Part shown: piece after piece, positions 1 through 6,443 of the stretch
How the letters are laid out: the number at the start of each line of letters is the position of its first letter
How positions within the stretch are numbered: position 1 is the stretch's first letter
Source of the DNA: Candidatus Kaiserbacteria bacterium CG_4_10_14_0_2_um_filter_50_16
Lineage (GTDB): Bacteria > Patescibacteriota > Minisyncoccia > Phycocordibacterales > Phycocordibacteraceae
NCBI GenBank assembly: GCA_002793115.1
Contig: PFPP01000023.1
Coordinates: 1 to 14,749, forward strand
DNA: 14,749 nucleotides
Direction of reading: 5' to 3'
Notes under the pieces: generated by a model
The model's input: only the letters and a program-made list of their open reading frames with translations
What the model was told of the DNA's origin: nothing
The model's database searches: none
Translations under genes and position numbers: made by a program

Positions 1-1
1 A

Positions 2-934
2 GGTATCTATAACCCAACCTTTATAGTTACTGACAATCAAGGTCTCTACGCGGAAACAAGCGTGAGTGTGAATGTCGGAAATGCAACTCAACCATCTATC
101 TCCTACACAGCCAGTCCAACAACGGTTTCCGCCGGTCAGCCATCAACATTAACTTTGTCCACGACAAACACGAACTCCTGCTCTGTCGCGGAACGCGAGT
201 CTAATGCAACAAACTCTGTGTCGTTAGTCTACCCATACCAAACAACGACGTATACGGTAACTTGTACTGGCCCTGGAGGGACGACTTCAAAAAGCGTTAC
301 GGTTACAGTAGTCGATAGTGGTGTATCAAAAACGGCGGCTATCACAAGTTCTCTTGTCGTCCCGTCGGGCTCGCGAGTCACGCTTTCTGGCACGGCGAGA
401 GCAGGCAGTTCCATCCGGCTTGTCGTCGGTGGAGATGAGGGGGGTATGGGCGGTCTTGACGGAGGCACCGTTACTGTCAAATCAGATGGTACGTGGTCGA
501 TCGCTCTCGGCGCATTTTCTATCGGTTCCTACCCTATAATCATCCAGTCTCCATCATCAAGCAGTCTTGGACCGATTATCGCGAACGGGACGCTTATTGT
601 CACAGCACCCGCGATATCAGGGCTTACAGCCACACAGGTTCAGGCTATTTTATCGCTTCTCTCCTCGTTCGGCGCGAATAGCACAACGGTGGCAAATATG
701 AACACCGTTCTGAACGGTGGCACATTAACAACATCCCCAATATCTTCGGGCCTCACAAGCGCACAGATTCAGTCAGTCCTCTCGATCCTCACTTCATTCG
801 GTGCAAGTAGCACGATTATAACAAACGTGACTAGCGTTCTTGGGAACGGCACACCAACAGTTGTGATAGTCCCACCTGGCTTTCAGACGTGGACGACTCC
901 AGGAAATTACTATTTCGTCGTTCCCCCGGTGTAA
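2..934 (+). CDS. Surface protein with PKD/Ig-like modules, 5'-partial and frameshifted at its end
   Basis: This reading frame is open from the left edge, so the true start lies outside the window. The first 20 codons end a PKD/Ig-type module. A second Ig-like module follows (about nt 98-310), with the SAGQPSTLTLS and TTTYTVTCTGPGG pattern common in secreted proteins of Patescibacteria. A third Ig-like unit covers about nt 330-600 (motifs VTLSGTARAGS and SDGTWSI). Two 34-residue repeats (nt 620-721 and 749-850) come next, then the start of a glycine-rich domain (motif TPGNYYFVVPP). The frame closes at TAA 932-934, immediately after a C5 run at 923-927. One extra C, or a -1 slip there, would continue the protein as PPGVINLKAILAWGGGG in the next frame, which is what this domain type predicts. 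Probable cell-surface adhesin or structural protein; the exact function is unknown. The absence of N-terminal signal is due only to the window edge. Confidence 0.75.
   Translation, partial: GIYNPTFIVTDNQGLYAETSVSVNVGNATQPSISYTASPTTVSAGQPSTLTLSTTNTNSCSVAERESNATNSVSLVYPYQTTTYTVTCTGPGGTTSKSVTVTVVDSGVSKTAAITSSLVVPSGSRVTLSGTARAGSSIRLVVGGDEGGMGGLDGGTVTVKSDGTWSIALGAFSIGSYPIIIQSPSSSSLGPIIANGTLIVTAPAISGLTATQVQAILSLLSSFGANSTTVANMNTVLNGGTLTTSPISSGLTSAQIQSVLSILTSFGASSTIITNVTSVLGNGTPTVVIVPPGFQTWTTPGNYYFVVPPV
620..850 (+). repeat. Two tandem 34-residue protein repeats inside the surface protein
   Basis: The first unit spans nt 620-721 and the second nt 749-850, separated by 9 codons of Ser/Thr-rich linker. 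Both follow the pattern GLT(A/S)xQ(V/I)Qx(I/V)LS(L/I)L(S/T)SFGA(N/S)ST followed by a VxxVL segment and a glycine-rich end. They look like short helical modules. I recall similar units in secreted Parcubacteria proteins but cannot assign a ligand. The nucleotide sequences have diverged, so this is an old duplication rather than a recent slippage product. Confidence 0.7.
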
Positions 935-1317
935 TTAATCTTAAAGCTATCTTGGCATGGGGCGGTGGCGGTGACGGTGCTTCTGGTACCTCCCATTCAG
1001 GAAATTCTGGCGGTGGCGGTGGCGGGTACGGGAAGATATCAAATTACGCAGTTACTTCGGGGCAAACGATTGCTGTCGTTGTAGGGGGTGGCGGTACGCG
1101 TGGAACTCAAACAGGAAATTCAGACTGGAGCATGTGTCAAATTGGAGGAAATGGAGGAGGATCATCTTTTGGGTCACTTATAGCGACTGGAGGGAAAGGT
1201 GGTACATGTAACGGCGGAAGTGGTGGATCAGCAAGTGGTCCCGGAGTAGCTATTATGTCAGGTAATTCTGGCATGAATGGTTCTGCTGGAGACTTTCAGA
1301 CTGGAGGTGCTGGTTGA
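925..1317 (+). pseudogene. Glycine-rich continuation of the surface protein, out of frame with its N-terminal part
   Basis: This frame continues the upstream protein from the C5 run onward, starting GVINLKAILAWGGGG. It then runs through a strongly glycine-rich low-complexity region with blocks of GGGGG and GGSGG, plus a few Cys and Trp residues. Such regions usually follow the TTPG...VP strand motif in bacterial glycine-rich surface domains. It has no credible start of its own: an ATG at 889 lies inside the upstream frame and would give a nonsense N-terminus. The frame is interrupted by TGA at 1315-1317, and the glycine-rich sequence resumes in the same frame directly after it. I therefore treat it as a broken segment of one gene covering 2-1533. 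A sequencing or assembly error in the C5 run remains possible. Confidence 0.65.
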
Positions 1318-1533
1318 ATGGGTGCAAATGGAGTTGCTGGCGGAACGGGCGCACCCTATGGTGGTCATCCAGGGGTAGCAACTGCTCCTGGCGGTGGCGG
1401 TGGCGGCGGTTCTTCTCTGAGCATCACGGTTCCTTCGGATGTCGGAACTGGCAGTGACTATACTATTAAAATTCAAACCCCGACATTAAGCGATTACGAC
1501 GTCAGCGACGCGCCGTTCAGCATCGTAAATTGA
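1318..1533 (+). pseudogene. C-terminal tail of the surface protein after an in-frame TGA (glycine-rich plus KNH-like module)
   Basis: The same frame as the preceding glycine-rich piece resumes immediately after TGA 1315-1317. It has more glycine-rich sequence (GGGGGGGSS at about residues 25-33), then roughly 38 residues with ITVPSDVGTGSDYTIKI and YDVSDAPFSIV. That pattern matches the Ser-Thr-rich Kre9/KNH-like domain often found at the end of bacterial secreted proteins. The module seems short, and the terminal TGA (1531-1533) belongs to the 32-bp direct repeat starting at 1529, so the repeat may have cut off the original C-terminus. The ATG at 1318 is simply the codon after the stop, and there is no ribosome-binding site. 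Independent translation is unlikely. Confidence 0.6.
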
Positions 1534-1560
1534 TGGACACGTCGTGTTTATCAGGGAATA
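1529..1560 (+). repeat. Direct repeat copy 1, left boundary of the AT-rich island
   Basis: 32 bp matching 4363-4394 with a single mismatch (t at 1534 versus g at 4368); positions 1535-1560 are identical over 26 bp. The core is a palindrome, ACACG-T-CGTGT (1538-1548), followed by TTATCAGGGAATA. The copy overlaps the stop codon of the surface-protein tail. Identity ends abruptly at 1561. The length is far beyond a transposon target duplication, so it resembles a recombination site or the remnant of a dispersed mobile element. No transposase or integrase gene is present in the window. Confidence 0.85.
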
Positions 1561-1580
1561 GCCATATATTATTTGTAAAA

Positions 1581-1731
1581 AATTAACGCGTTGTCCACAC
1601 TTCTGCGTTGATCACTACAACCACGAACGAGTGCATGGTACGATAGGTATGATCCCAATCGAGAAACTGACGCAGTTTATTCAGGGAGACGCCGAGGAGC
1701 CATCCTCGTGACTGGGGACAACGCGATTGAT
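1581..1731. repeat. About 150-bp palindromic element with matched ends and internal stems
   Basis: The ends are perfect reverse complements: CGCGTTGTCC (1587-1596) and GGACAACGCG (1716-1725). They can extend inward through CAC 1598-1600 / GTG 1708-1710, and outward imperfectly. Inside are further complementary pairs: CTGCGT 1603-1608 with ACGCAG 1670-1675, GATCA 1610-1614 with TGATC 1650-1654, and a tight hairpin CGAGGA-gcca-TCCTCG (1693-1708). A degenerate version of the direct-repeat motif (GTTTATTCAGGGA, 1675-1687) lies within it. It carries no coding frame and is more GC-rich than its AT-rich surroundings. It could be a non-autonomous mobile element, a recombination site folding as single-stranded DNA, or a structured RNA; I cannot decide among these. 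Confidence 0.55.
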
Positions 1732-1739
1732 TATTACAC

Positions 1740-1755
1740 ATTATATTAATATAAT
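1740..1755. repeat. 16-bp perfect AT palindrome downstream of the glycoside hydrolase gene
   Basis: ATTATATTAATATAAT is its own reverse complement. It lies 33 bp past the end of the minus-strand hydrolase gene. It has no GC stem, so it is a weak candidate for a terminator; it could be a cruciform-prone spacer. The rest of 1756-1788 is AT-rich with no further signal. Confidence 0.5.
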
Positions 1756-1788
1756 TCTTAAAATCTTTTGATCTTTTAATTTTATATA

Positions 1789-3267
1789 TTAGTTCTCCTC
1801 AATAAACACCGGCGCATCTGTTAAGGTTATTATTACTTGCCCACCATTTACAGATTTTATTTCGGTATTGAAAGCTGTGTTGTAATTTGCAACTTCTTTG
1901 CCAGTGGCATACTTCGGTACTGCTTCGGTAATTGTAGCTCTGCTTGATGTTATACCAGATAATGTAACATTTTTACTTCCGGAATTGTCATTCCATGCCA
2001 CCCAGATATTTTTTCCATTTTTGTTAAACTTGTAAACATATACACCGCCTGATTCCTGGACTGTCTGGATATTATTCCAATCACTGCCGTCTAAAATCTC
2101 CACCATTTTTTTGTAAGTATAATACGCGAGTTTTTTTGAAGAATCACCATCGGCCTGTGAATTATTTATTAAGCCGACATTATCATAAAAACCGTTTTCA
2201 AGCCCAGCAAATTTATACCACTCATTAATTTTTACCCAAAAAACCTTCTTAATGCCACTGTCAAAAGAATATATATATCTTTTAATCAGTTCACTTGCCT
2301 GTTGTTTTTCGGTTTGCAACGGATTTTGCAAAAATTCTCCAGACGGATTACCGTCAATCGGGTCGCCACTGTACGTCGACATTTCGGTTATCCATATTTC
2401 CGCGCTTATATTATTCGCTTTTAGATCGCTCTTAATATCAGAGACATATTTTTTAAAGTCATAATATTGACCATTGCTAACATCTTTTATTTGCTTATAG
2501 CTTCCGTACCAACCAGCCCAATGAAAATCAAAAACATCGAATGTTTCTCCCCCACCCTGTTTTTTGATTTCGCCAGCCCTTTTGATAACGCTTCTGTAGA
2601 AATCATAGTATCCAGAAGGTCTAGACGATACCCCTCCTAAAACGAGCTGGCAACCAGAACAATTCTTTTTAAGCAAGTCATAATTTATTTTCACAAAATC
2701 CGCGTATTTTTCAGGACTTTCTTTCCAAGCGTGATTTTCTTCATTACCTATCTGCCAATATTTAACAGTATCTTCATATCTATTCACTATGTCTGTGAAG
2801 AATCTAGAGTAATTCCCAATATCGCAAGGGGTGCATTCCGCTTTCAGATTGGAACAAGCATCTATTGTAGTTCGGCACTTTTTCTTATCCGCAGAATTTT
2901 GCGGATTTACTCCAAAAAGCCATTCATTGCCGATATCAGCCGATGCTTTTATTAATTTATCAGAACGGCTCCAATCATATACACCTGGAGATTTTTCAAA
3001 AACTTCCCATACTAAACGTCCATCTTTATTTGTTCCAGCGCCTAAATCAGAAAAGTAATCAATCTCACCAACACTGGAAAATCCTTCTAGAAAACCAAAA
3101 GGAGAATTTATTTTTTTATTGTTGTTTTGTGGGGTAAAAATGATTGGGATAGTAATATTGTCTAATTGGACCAAATTATTATTTACTTTATTCCCAACTT
3201 TTTTAACAACTCCAAACAGTATTATTATTAGAATTATTATTCCTACTCCAATTAGTATTTTTTTCAT
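1789..3267 (-). CDS. Membrane-anchored glycoside hydrolase, clan-A (TIM-barrel) type
   Basis: 492 residues. Residues 1-21 are a hydrophobic N-terminal anchor after MKK, so the enzyme should sit outside the membrane. The body looks like a clan GH-A barrel, resembling GH39/GH5-like enzymes. The acid/base glutamate is probably E176 in WQIGNEE (171-177) and the nucleophile E295 in IWITEMS (291-297), at the beta-4 and beta-7 positions typical of the clan. The last ~90 residues look like a beta-rich accessory domain. Four cysteines cluster at 131-148. The exact substrate cannot be read from the sequence. The start is supported by a TATAAT at 3275-3280, 7 nt before the ATG. The gene follows the GH16 pseudogene by 14 bp in a strongly AT-rich island, suggesting acquisition by transfer. 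It appears full length. Confidence 0.8.
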   Translation of the reverse strand: MKKILIGVGIIILIIILFGVVKKVGNKVNNNLVQLDNITIPIIFTPQNNNKKINSPFGFLEGFSSVGEIDYFSDLGAGTNKDGRLVWEVFEKSPGVYDWSRSDKLIKASADIGNEWLFGVNPQNSADKKKCRTTIDACSNLKAECTPCDIGNYSRFFTDIVNRYEDTVKYWQIGNEENHAWKESPEKYADFVKINYDLLKKNCSGCQLVLGGVSSRPSGYYDFYRSVIKRAGEIKKQGGGETFDVFDFHWAGWYGSYKQIKDVSNGQYYDFKKYVSDIKSDLKANNISAEIWITEMSTYSGDPIDGNPSGEFLQNPLQTEKQQASELIKRYIYSFDSGIKKVFWVKINEWYKFAGLENGFYDNVGLINNSQADGDSSKKLAYYTYKKMVEILDGSDWNNIQTVQESGGVYVYKFNKNGKNIWVAWNDNSGSKNVTLSGITSSRATITEAVPKYATGKEVANYNTAFNTEIKSVNGGQVIITLTDAPVFIEEN

Positions 3268-3274
3268 ATTTTAT

Positions 3275-3280
3275 ATTATA
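3275..3280 (-). promoter_or_regulatory. -10 element (TATAAT) of the glycoside hydrolase gene, leaderless type
   Basis: A consensus TATAAT on the minus strand lies in the 14-bp gap before the hydrolase ATG, with 7 nt between hexamer and start codon. Transcription would begin at or next to the ATG. There is no Shine-Dalgarno sequence. In AT-rich DNA such a hexamer can occur by chance, so this is moderate evidence only. Confidence 0.4.
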
Positions 3281-3281
3281 A

Positions 3282-4191
3282 TTAATTCTCTAAACTATAA
3301 TACCTGAAATAATCAATTTCATAATATTGTGGGAATTGTGTTGTTTCATCTGGATCTCCGGGATAATCTCCACCTACTCCAGAATTTAATATAATATTTA
3401 TTGGCTTATTCGGTACATTTTCAGTCATTTTTGCACGCTCTACTCCGTCAACAATCCATATTATTTCACTCGGTGTCCATTCCAGAGTAAAAACATGAAA
3501 ATCTTTAGAGAAATCAGGGCCAGTATAATCAATTGTCTTCCATTTATGATTTCCTAGAAGATTCTTACGATGATTGGACAGATGGAGAGTATTTGTATCG
3601 TGTCCCAAAAATTCAAATAGGAAGTTTTGCCCTTATTTCATATTTTCCATAAGTAGTTGCTTTTATTGAACCATCGCTCATAACATTATCCCAATCCCAT
3701 ACCTTCCATACTGATGTATCTATTTTATTTCCATTGAAATTGTCTTCTAGCACTAACTTCCATTTGATGTCTGCTGGTGTTTTGGTAATACAACTCGCAT
3801 TACAACAGCTATTGCTGTCTGAAGCACTTATGAATGTGCAAGAACAGGTTTGTGTGTCAGAACATATGTTTCCGTTTAGTGCAGAGCATGTTGTTAAAAG
3901 TGTTTGTGTAGGAGTTGGTGTGGGTGTTGGTATTGGAGTAGGCGTTGGCACAGTAATCTGTGCTGTAGAAGGCGTATTTTTGGGTTTCGGCAAAAAAGTA
4001 GGTGGTGATTTTGTATTGCTGGTATTCTTGCAATCTTGGGTGCAATTACTTAATAATCGTTCCTGCGGTTGGCATACGCTATCACCGCATTTATTTGCTT
4101 CTTGATCAGAGAGTGGCTTTTGTACAAAGTATGCTCCAATGCCAATGGTCAGGATTGAGATTAGGATTAGGTGGATTAGTATTCTTAGCAT
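3282..4191 (-). pseudogene. GH16 endoglucanase-like gene, broken by an internal deletion in the catalytic site
   Basis: The N-terminal piece (3613-4191) has a hydrophobic anchor (residues 1-23), a Cys-rich motif CGDSVCQPQERLLSNCTQDC, a Pro/Thr linker and a second Cys-rich stretch. The beginning of a GH16 beta-jelly-roll follows (WKLVLEDNFNGNKID, then YGKYEIRAKLP). It stops at TGA 3613-3615, after RAKLPI. A different frame then reads LFEFLGHD and continues with GH16 strands (HVFTLEWTPSEIIWIVDGV) to a normal C-terminus (3282-3608). In GH16 enzymes about 25 residues, including the GLWPAFW-like strand and the ExDxxE nucleophile, separate KLP from FEFLGH. Those are missing here, so about 70 bp were deleted, shifting the frame. 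The segment between DTSVW and SDGSIK is also short, hinting at a second, in-frame loss. The enzyme is almost certainly inactive unless the deletion is an assembly artefact. Confidence 0.75.
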
Positions 4192-4194
4192 TAC

Positions 4195-4362
4195 TTATTT
4201 ATACATCTTCATTATTTCTGAAATGGTCTTAACATATTTCATATCCGGGTCAACGCTCTTCAAAAATTCAAACCATTCAGTGTAAACGCAATATGCTCTG
4301 CCATTACAAGAAATAGAGTAGTCAGTATCATGATTCCCAGCTCCTAAAACGCCTTCTTTGCT
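4195..4362 (-). pseudogene. 3' fragment of an unrecognised gene, cut at its 5' side by the direct repeat
   Basis: About 55 codons of natural-looking protein (VLGAGNHDTDYS, then VYTEWFEFLKSVDPDMKYVK, ending KMYK) close at 4195. The frame stays open further up to an ATG at 4428. Its first ~20 codons, however, are encoded by the direct repeat and by flanking DNA of the other composition, so they are not the original N-terminus. The fragment lies 3 bp before the GH16 pseudogene on the same strand. The ending resembles that of some polysaccharide deacetylases, which would fit the neighbouring glycoside hydrolases, but this is a weak guess. It is best read as a gene remnant left by the recombination that made the island boundary. 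Confidence 0.5.
4198..4203 (-). promoter_or_regulatory. -10 element (TATAAA) before the GH16 pseudogene
   Basis: TATAAA on the minus strand is separated by 6 nt from the ATG at 4189-4191, and no Shine-Dalgarno sequence is present. The spacing matches the other leaderless candidates in this window. It overlaps the last codons of the truncated gene upstream. Confidence 0.4.
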
Positions 4363-4394
4363 ATTGAGGGACACGTCGTGTTTATCAGGGAATA
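4363..4394 (+). repeat. Direct repeat copy 2, right boundary of the AT-rich island
   Basis: Second copy of the 32-bp sequence at 1529-1560, with one mismatch. It separates the AT-rich minus-strand genes from the more GC-rich plus-strand secG region. The natural reading frame of the minus-strand gene fragment ends exactly here. From 4395 to secG (about 56 bp) I see only a short upstream region. Confidence 0.85.
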
Positions 4395-4451
4395 AAAGTT
4401 GGTGGGTAGCTTGCGCGTTATCGATCACCTATGCTACTGTTGCAGATACAG

Positions 4452-4688
4452 ATGGAGGCATTCGTATCGGCACTGCCGTACGCGGAAATTATCCTCTCAA
4501 TACTCCTCATCGTCGGCATCGTGCTCCAACAGCGCGGCGCGACCCTCGGCGGAGCCTTCGGAGGCGACAACTTCGCGTCGACGTTTTATAAGCGCAGAGG
4601 CGCCGAAAAATTTCTATTCAATGCGACAATCGGCATTGCGATTATGCTCGTACTCGCGGCAATAGCGAACTTCCTTCTGGTTGGATGA
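4452..4688 (+). CDS. secG: Protein-export membrane protein SecG
   Basis: 78 residues from the preferred ATG at 4452, starting MEAFVSALPY. An in-frame ATG at 4431 would add seven residues (MLLLQIQ). SecG is the small accessory subunit of the SecYEG translocon. The sequence has the two family membrane segments (about residues 8-26 and 56-76), with the conserved cytoplasmic loop between them: LQQRGATLGGAFGGDN, then RRGAEKFLF. The length is typical. No Shine-Dalgarno sequence precedes either start, and the promoter is not clear. The TGA stop overlaps the next ATG (ATGA, 4685-4688), so translation is probably coupled to the solute-binding protein gene. It begins right after the island boundary. 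Confidence 0.9.
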   Translation: MEAFVSALPYAEIILSILLIVGIVLQQRGATLGGAFGGDNFASTFYKRRGAEKFLFNATIGIAIMLVLAAIANFLLVG

Positions 4689-6409
4689 GTATGAACGATC
4701 TCTGGCGGGAACGGCTTATGCGTTCGCGAAGTCTCCCTCTGTTTGAGCGCGCGAGCGAACATATCCGTTCACTCTCGCCCGGCAACCGCGTCTTATTCTA
4801 TCTGTTCGCACTTCTTGTCGGTATCTCTTCCTTCTCCGGTCTGTATGCGCTAGAACAGTCGATCCTTGTCCAGATACCGGCCTATGGTGGCAGTCTCGCT
4901 GAAGGAGAGCTTGGAAGTCCGCAGTTTATAAATCCGCTTCTAGCCATCAGCGATGCCGATCGTGATCTTTCTTCGCTCGTCTACGCCGGGCTCATGGGCC
5001 TTTCAGGTTCAGGAAAATTGGTGCCAGTGCTCGCCGAGAGCTATACAATAAGCGCCGATGGCAAAGTATATACCTTTGTCCTGCGTGCGAATGCGAAATT
5101 TGCAAACGGGATGCCCGTCACGGCAGACGACGTCGCCTTTACGGTAGAAAAAGCCCAGAACGCCGCGCTCAAAAGTCCAAAATATGCCGATTGGTCCGGT
5201 GTGTGGGTCAAGGCGGTTGATCAACGCACGGTAAGCTTCACTCTCGCGAAACCGTATGCACCTTTCCTCGGGCTCACTACTCTGGGGATCCTGCCCTCGC
5301 GCCTCTGGAAAAATATCTCAATCGAGGAGTTCCCATTCTCAACACTCGAGACGAATCCCGTAGGCGCTGGACCGTTCAAAGTCGCGAGCATCTCGCGCGA
5401 TGCATCCGGGCTCATTCGAAGCGTGCTCCTGACTGAGAATCCGCAGTATGTCCTCGGCCGACCATACCTCGATAGTATCCGGTTTAATTTCTATTCGCGG
5501 AGCGAGGATCTCGCAAGCGCCCTTATAAACGGCACAGAGGAAAGCGCTTATGATGTACCGAAAAAGGGGGTGCTGACTGCTCCGTATGCGAGAGTTTTTG
5601 GCGTATTCTGGAACCCAAACGAGAAGCAGGTATACGCGCGCGCGGAAGTGCGTAAGGCGCTCTCGCTCGCCCTCGACCGACAAGCGATTATTGACACTGT
5701 GCTTGGCGGATATGCGACTGCGATCATGGGTCCCGTACCGCCCGGCGATACGGTGAAGCAAGTGCCTGTTCCCCAATCAGATAATCCAACGGCTACGGCG
5801 ACGCAGATTCTCCAATCAGCCGGATGGACGTATGACGGTTCCCTGCGCATTTGGAAAAATGTATCTGCGAAACAGACACTCGACCGAATTACGATACGCA
5901 CATCGAATGTGCCTGAACTGAAGAACGCCGCTGGAGCGGTGAAAGCGGATTGGGAAAAATTTGGCATTCCCGTTGACGTCGAGCTCTATGAGCCGGGCGA
6001 CCTTTCACAAAACGTCATTCGTCCGCGCAAATATGAGGCGCTCCTGTACGGCATGGTGATAGGTCGCGACCAGGACATCTACGCCTTCTGGGATTCGCAA
6101 GAACGCAATGATCCAGGTTTAAACATAGCTCTTTATGCGAATAAAACCGTTGATGCACTTCTCGAGGACGCACGTGGTTCTGCCGATCGAGAGATGCGCG
6201 CGGCGGATATCCAGAAGATTGAAGACATCATTGCCGCGGACTATCCGGCCGCATTTTTATACGCGCCGGATTTCACCTACGCGGTGCCGAAAGACTTATA
6301 TGGCGTTGTTCTCCCGCAAATCATCACCACTTCTGACCGCTTCGCGACAGTTGCGTCATGGTATCGAATAACTGATGCCGTGTGGCCTTTTCTAGTGAGA
6401 AAAAATTAA
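4685..6409 (+). CDS. Peptide/nickel-type ABC transporter solute-binding protein (family 5), membrane-anchored
   Basis: 574 residues, family SBP_bac_5 (DppA/OppA-like). After a cytoplasmic start, residues 36-56 form one membrane helix with no lipobox cysteine, so the binding domain is probably tethered outside the cell by this helix. Family signatures are FINPLLAISDADRD, LVYAGLM, the block LAESYTISADGKVYTFVLR, and FANGMPVTADDVAFT. Later come VGAGPFKV, VRKALSLALDR and the C-terminal ANKTVDALLEDAR. In the family this protein delivers oligopeptides or similar ligands to a two-permease, two-ATPase importer. None of those partners is encoded in the window, so it may work with a remote transporter or act alone. 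It is coupled to secG by an ATGA overlap and is followed 34 bp later by the RNase J gene. Substrate is unknown. Confidence 0.85.
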   Translation: MSMNDLWRERLMRSRSLPLFERASEHIRSLSPGNRVLFYLFALLVGISSFSGLYALEQSILVQIPAYGGSLAEGELGSPQFINPLLAISDADRDLSSLVYAGLMGLSGSGKLVPVLAESYTISADGKVYTFVLRANAKFANGMPVTADDVAFTVEKAQNAALKSPKYADWSGVWVKAVDQRTVSFTLAKPYAPFLGLTTLGILPSRLWKNISIEEFPFSTLETNPVGAGPFKVASISRDASGLIRSVLLTENPQYVLGRPYLDSIRFNFYSRSEDLASALINGTEESAYDVPKKGVLTAPYARVFGVFWNPNEKQVYARAEVRKALSLALDRQAIIDTVLGGYATAIMGPVPPGDTVKQVPVPQSDNPTATATQILQSAGWTYDGSLRIWKNVSAKQTLDRITIRTSNVPELKNAAGAVKADWEKFGIPVDVELYEPGDLSQNVIRPRKYEALLYGMVIGRDQDIYAFWDSQERNDPGLNIALYANKTVDALLEDARGSADREMRAADIQKIEDIIAADYPAAFLYAPDFTYAVPKDLYGVVLPQIITTSDRFATVASWYRITDAVWPFLVRKN

Positions 6410-6443
6410 ATTACATACTTATTACCAATTACGAATTATTTTT

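Noticed and set aside
1315..1317. Alternative genetic code with UGA as glycine
   Set aside because: secG, the polymer-forming gene and nth all end naturally at TGA, so UGA is a stop here.
960..1410. CRISPR or minisatellite array in the GGT/GGC-rich stretch
   Set aside because: The repetition follows glycine codons without regular unit length or spacers; it is low-complexity coding sequence.
1587..1725. Integron attC recombination site
   Set aside because: The ends do not fit the RYYYAAC/GTTRRRY core consensus and there is no integron integrase or cassette array in view.
3734..4105. Plus-strand open frame rich in Gly/Val
   Set aside because: It is the complement of the Pro/Thr linker of the GH16 gene; the GVGVG pattern is only the reverse of PTPTP codons.
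1529..4394. Intact insertion sequence
   Set aside because: The flanking copies are direct, not inverted, and no transposase is encoded between them.
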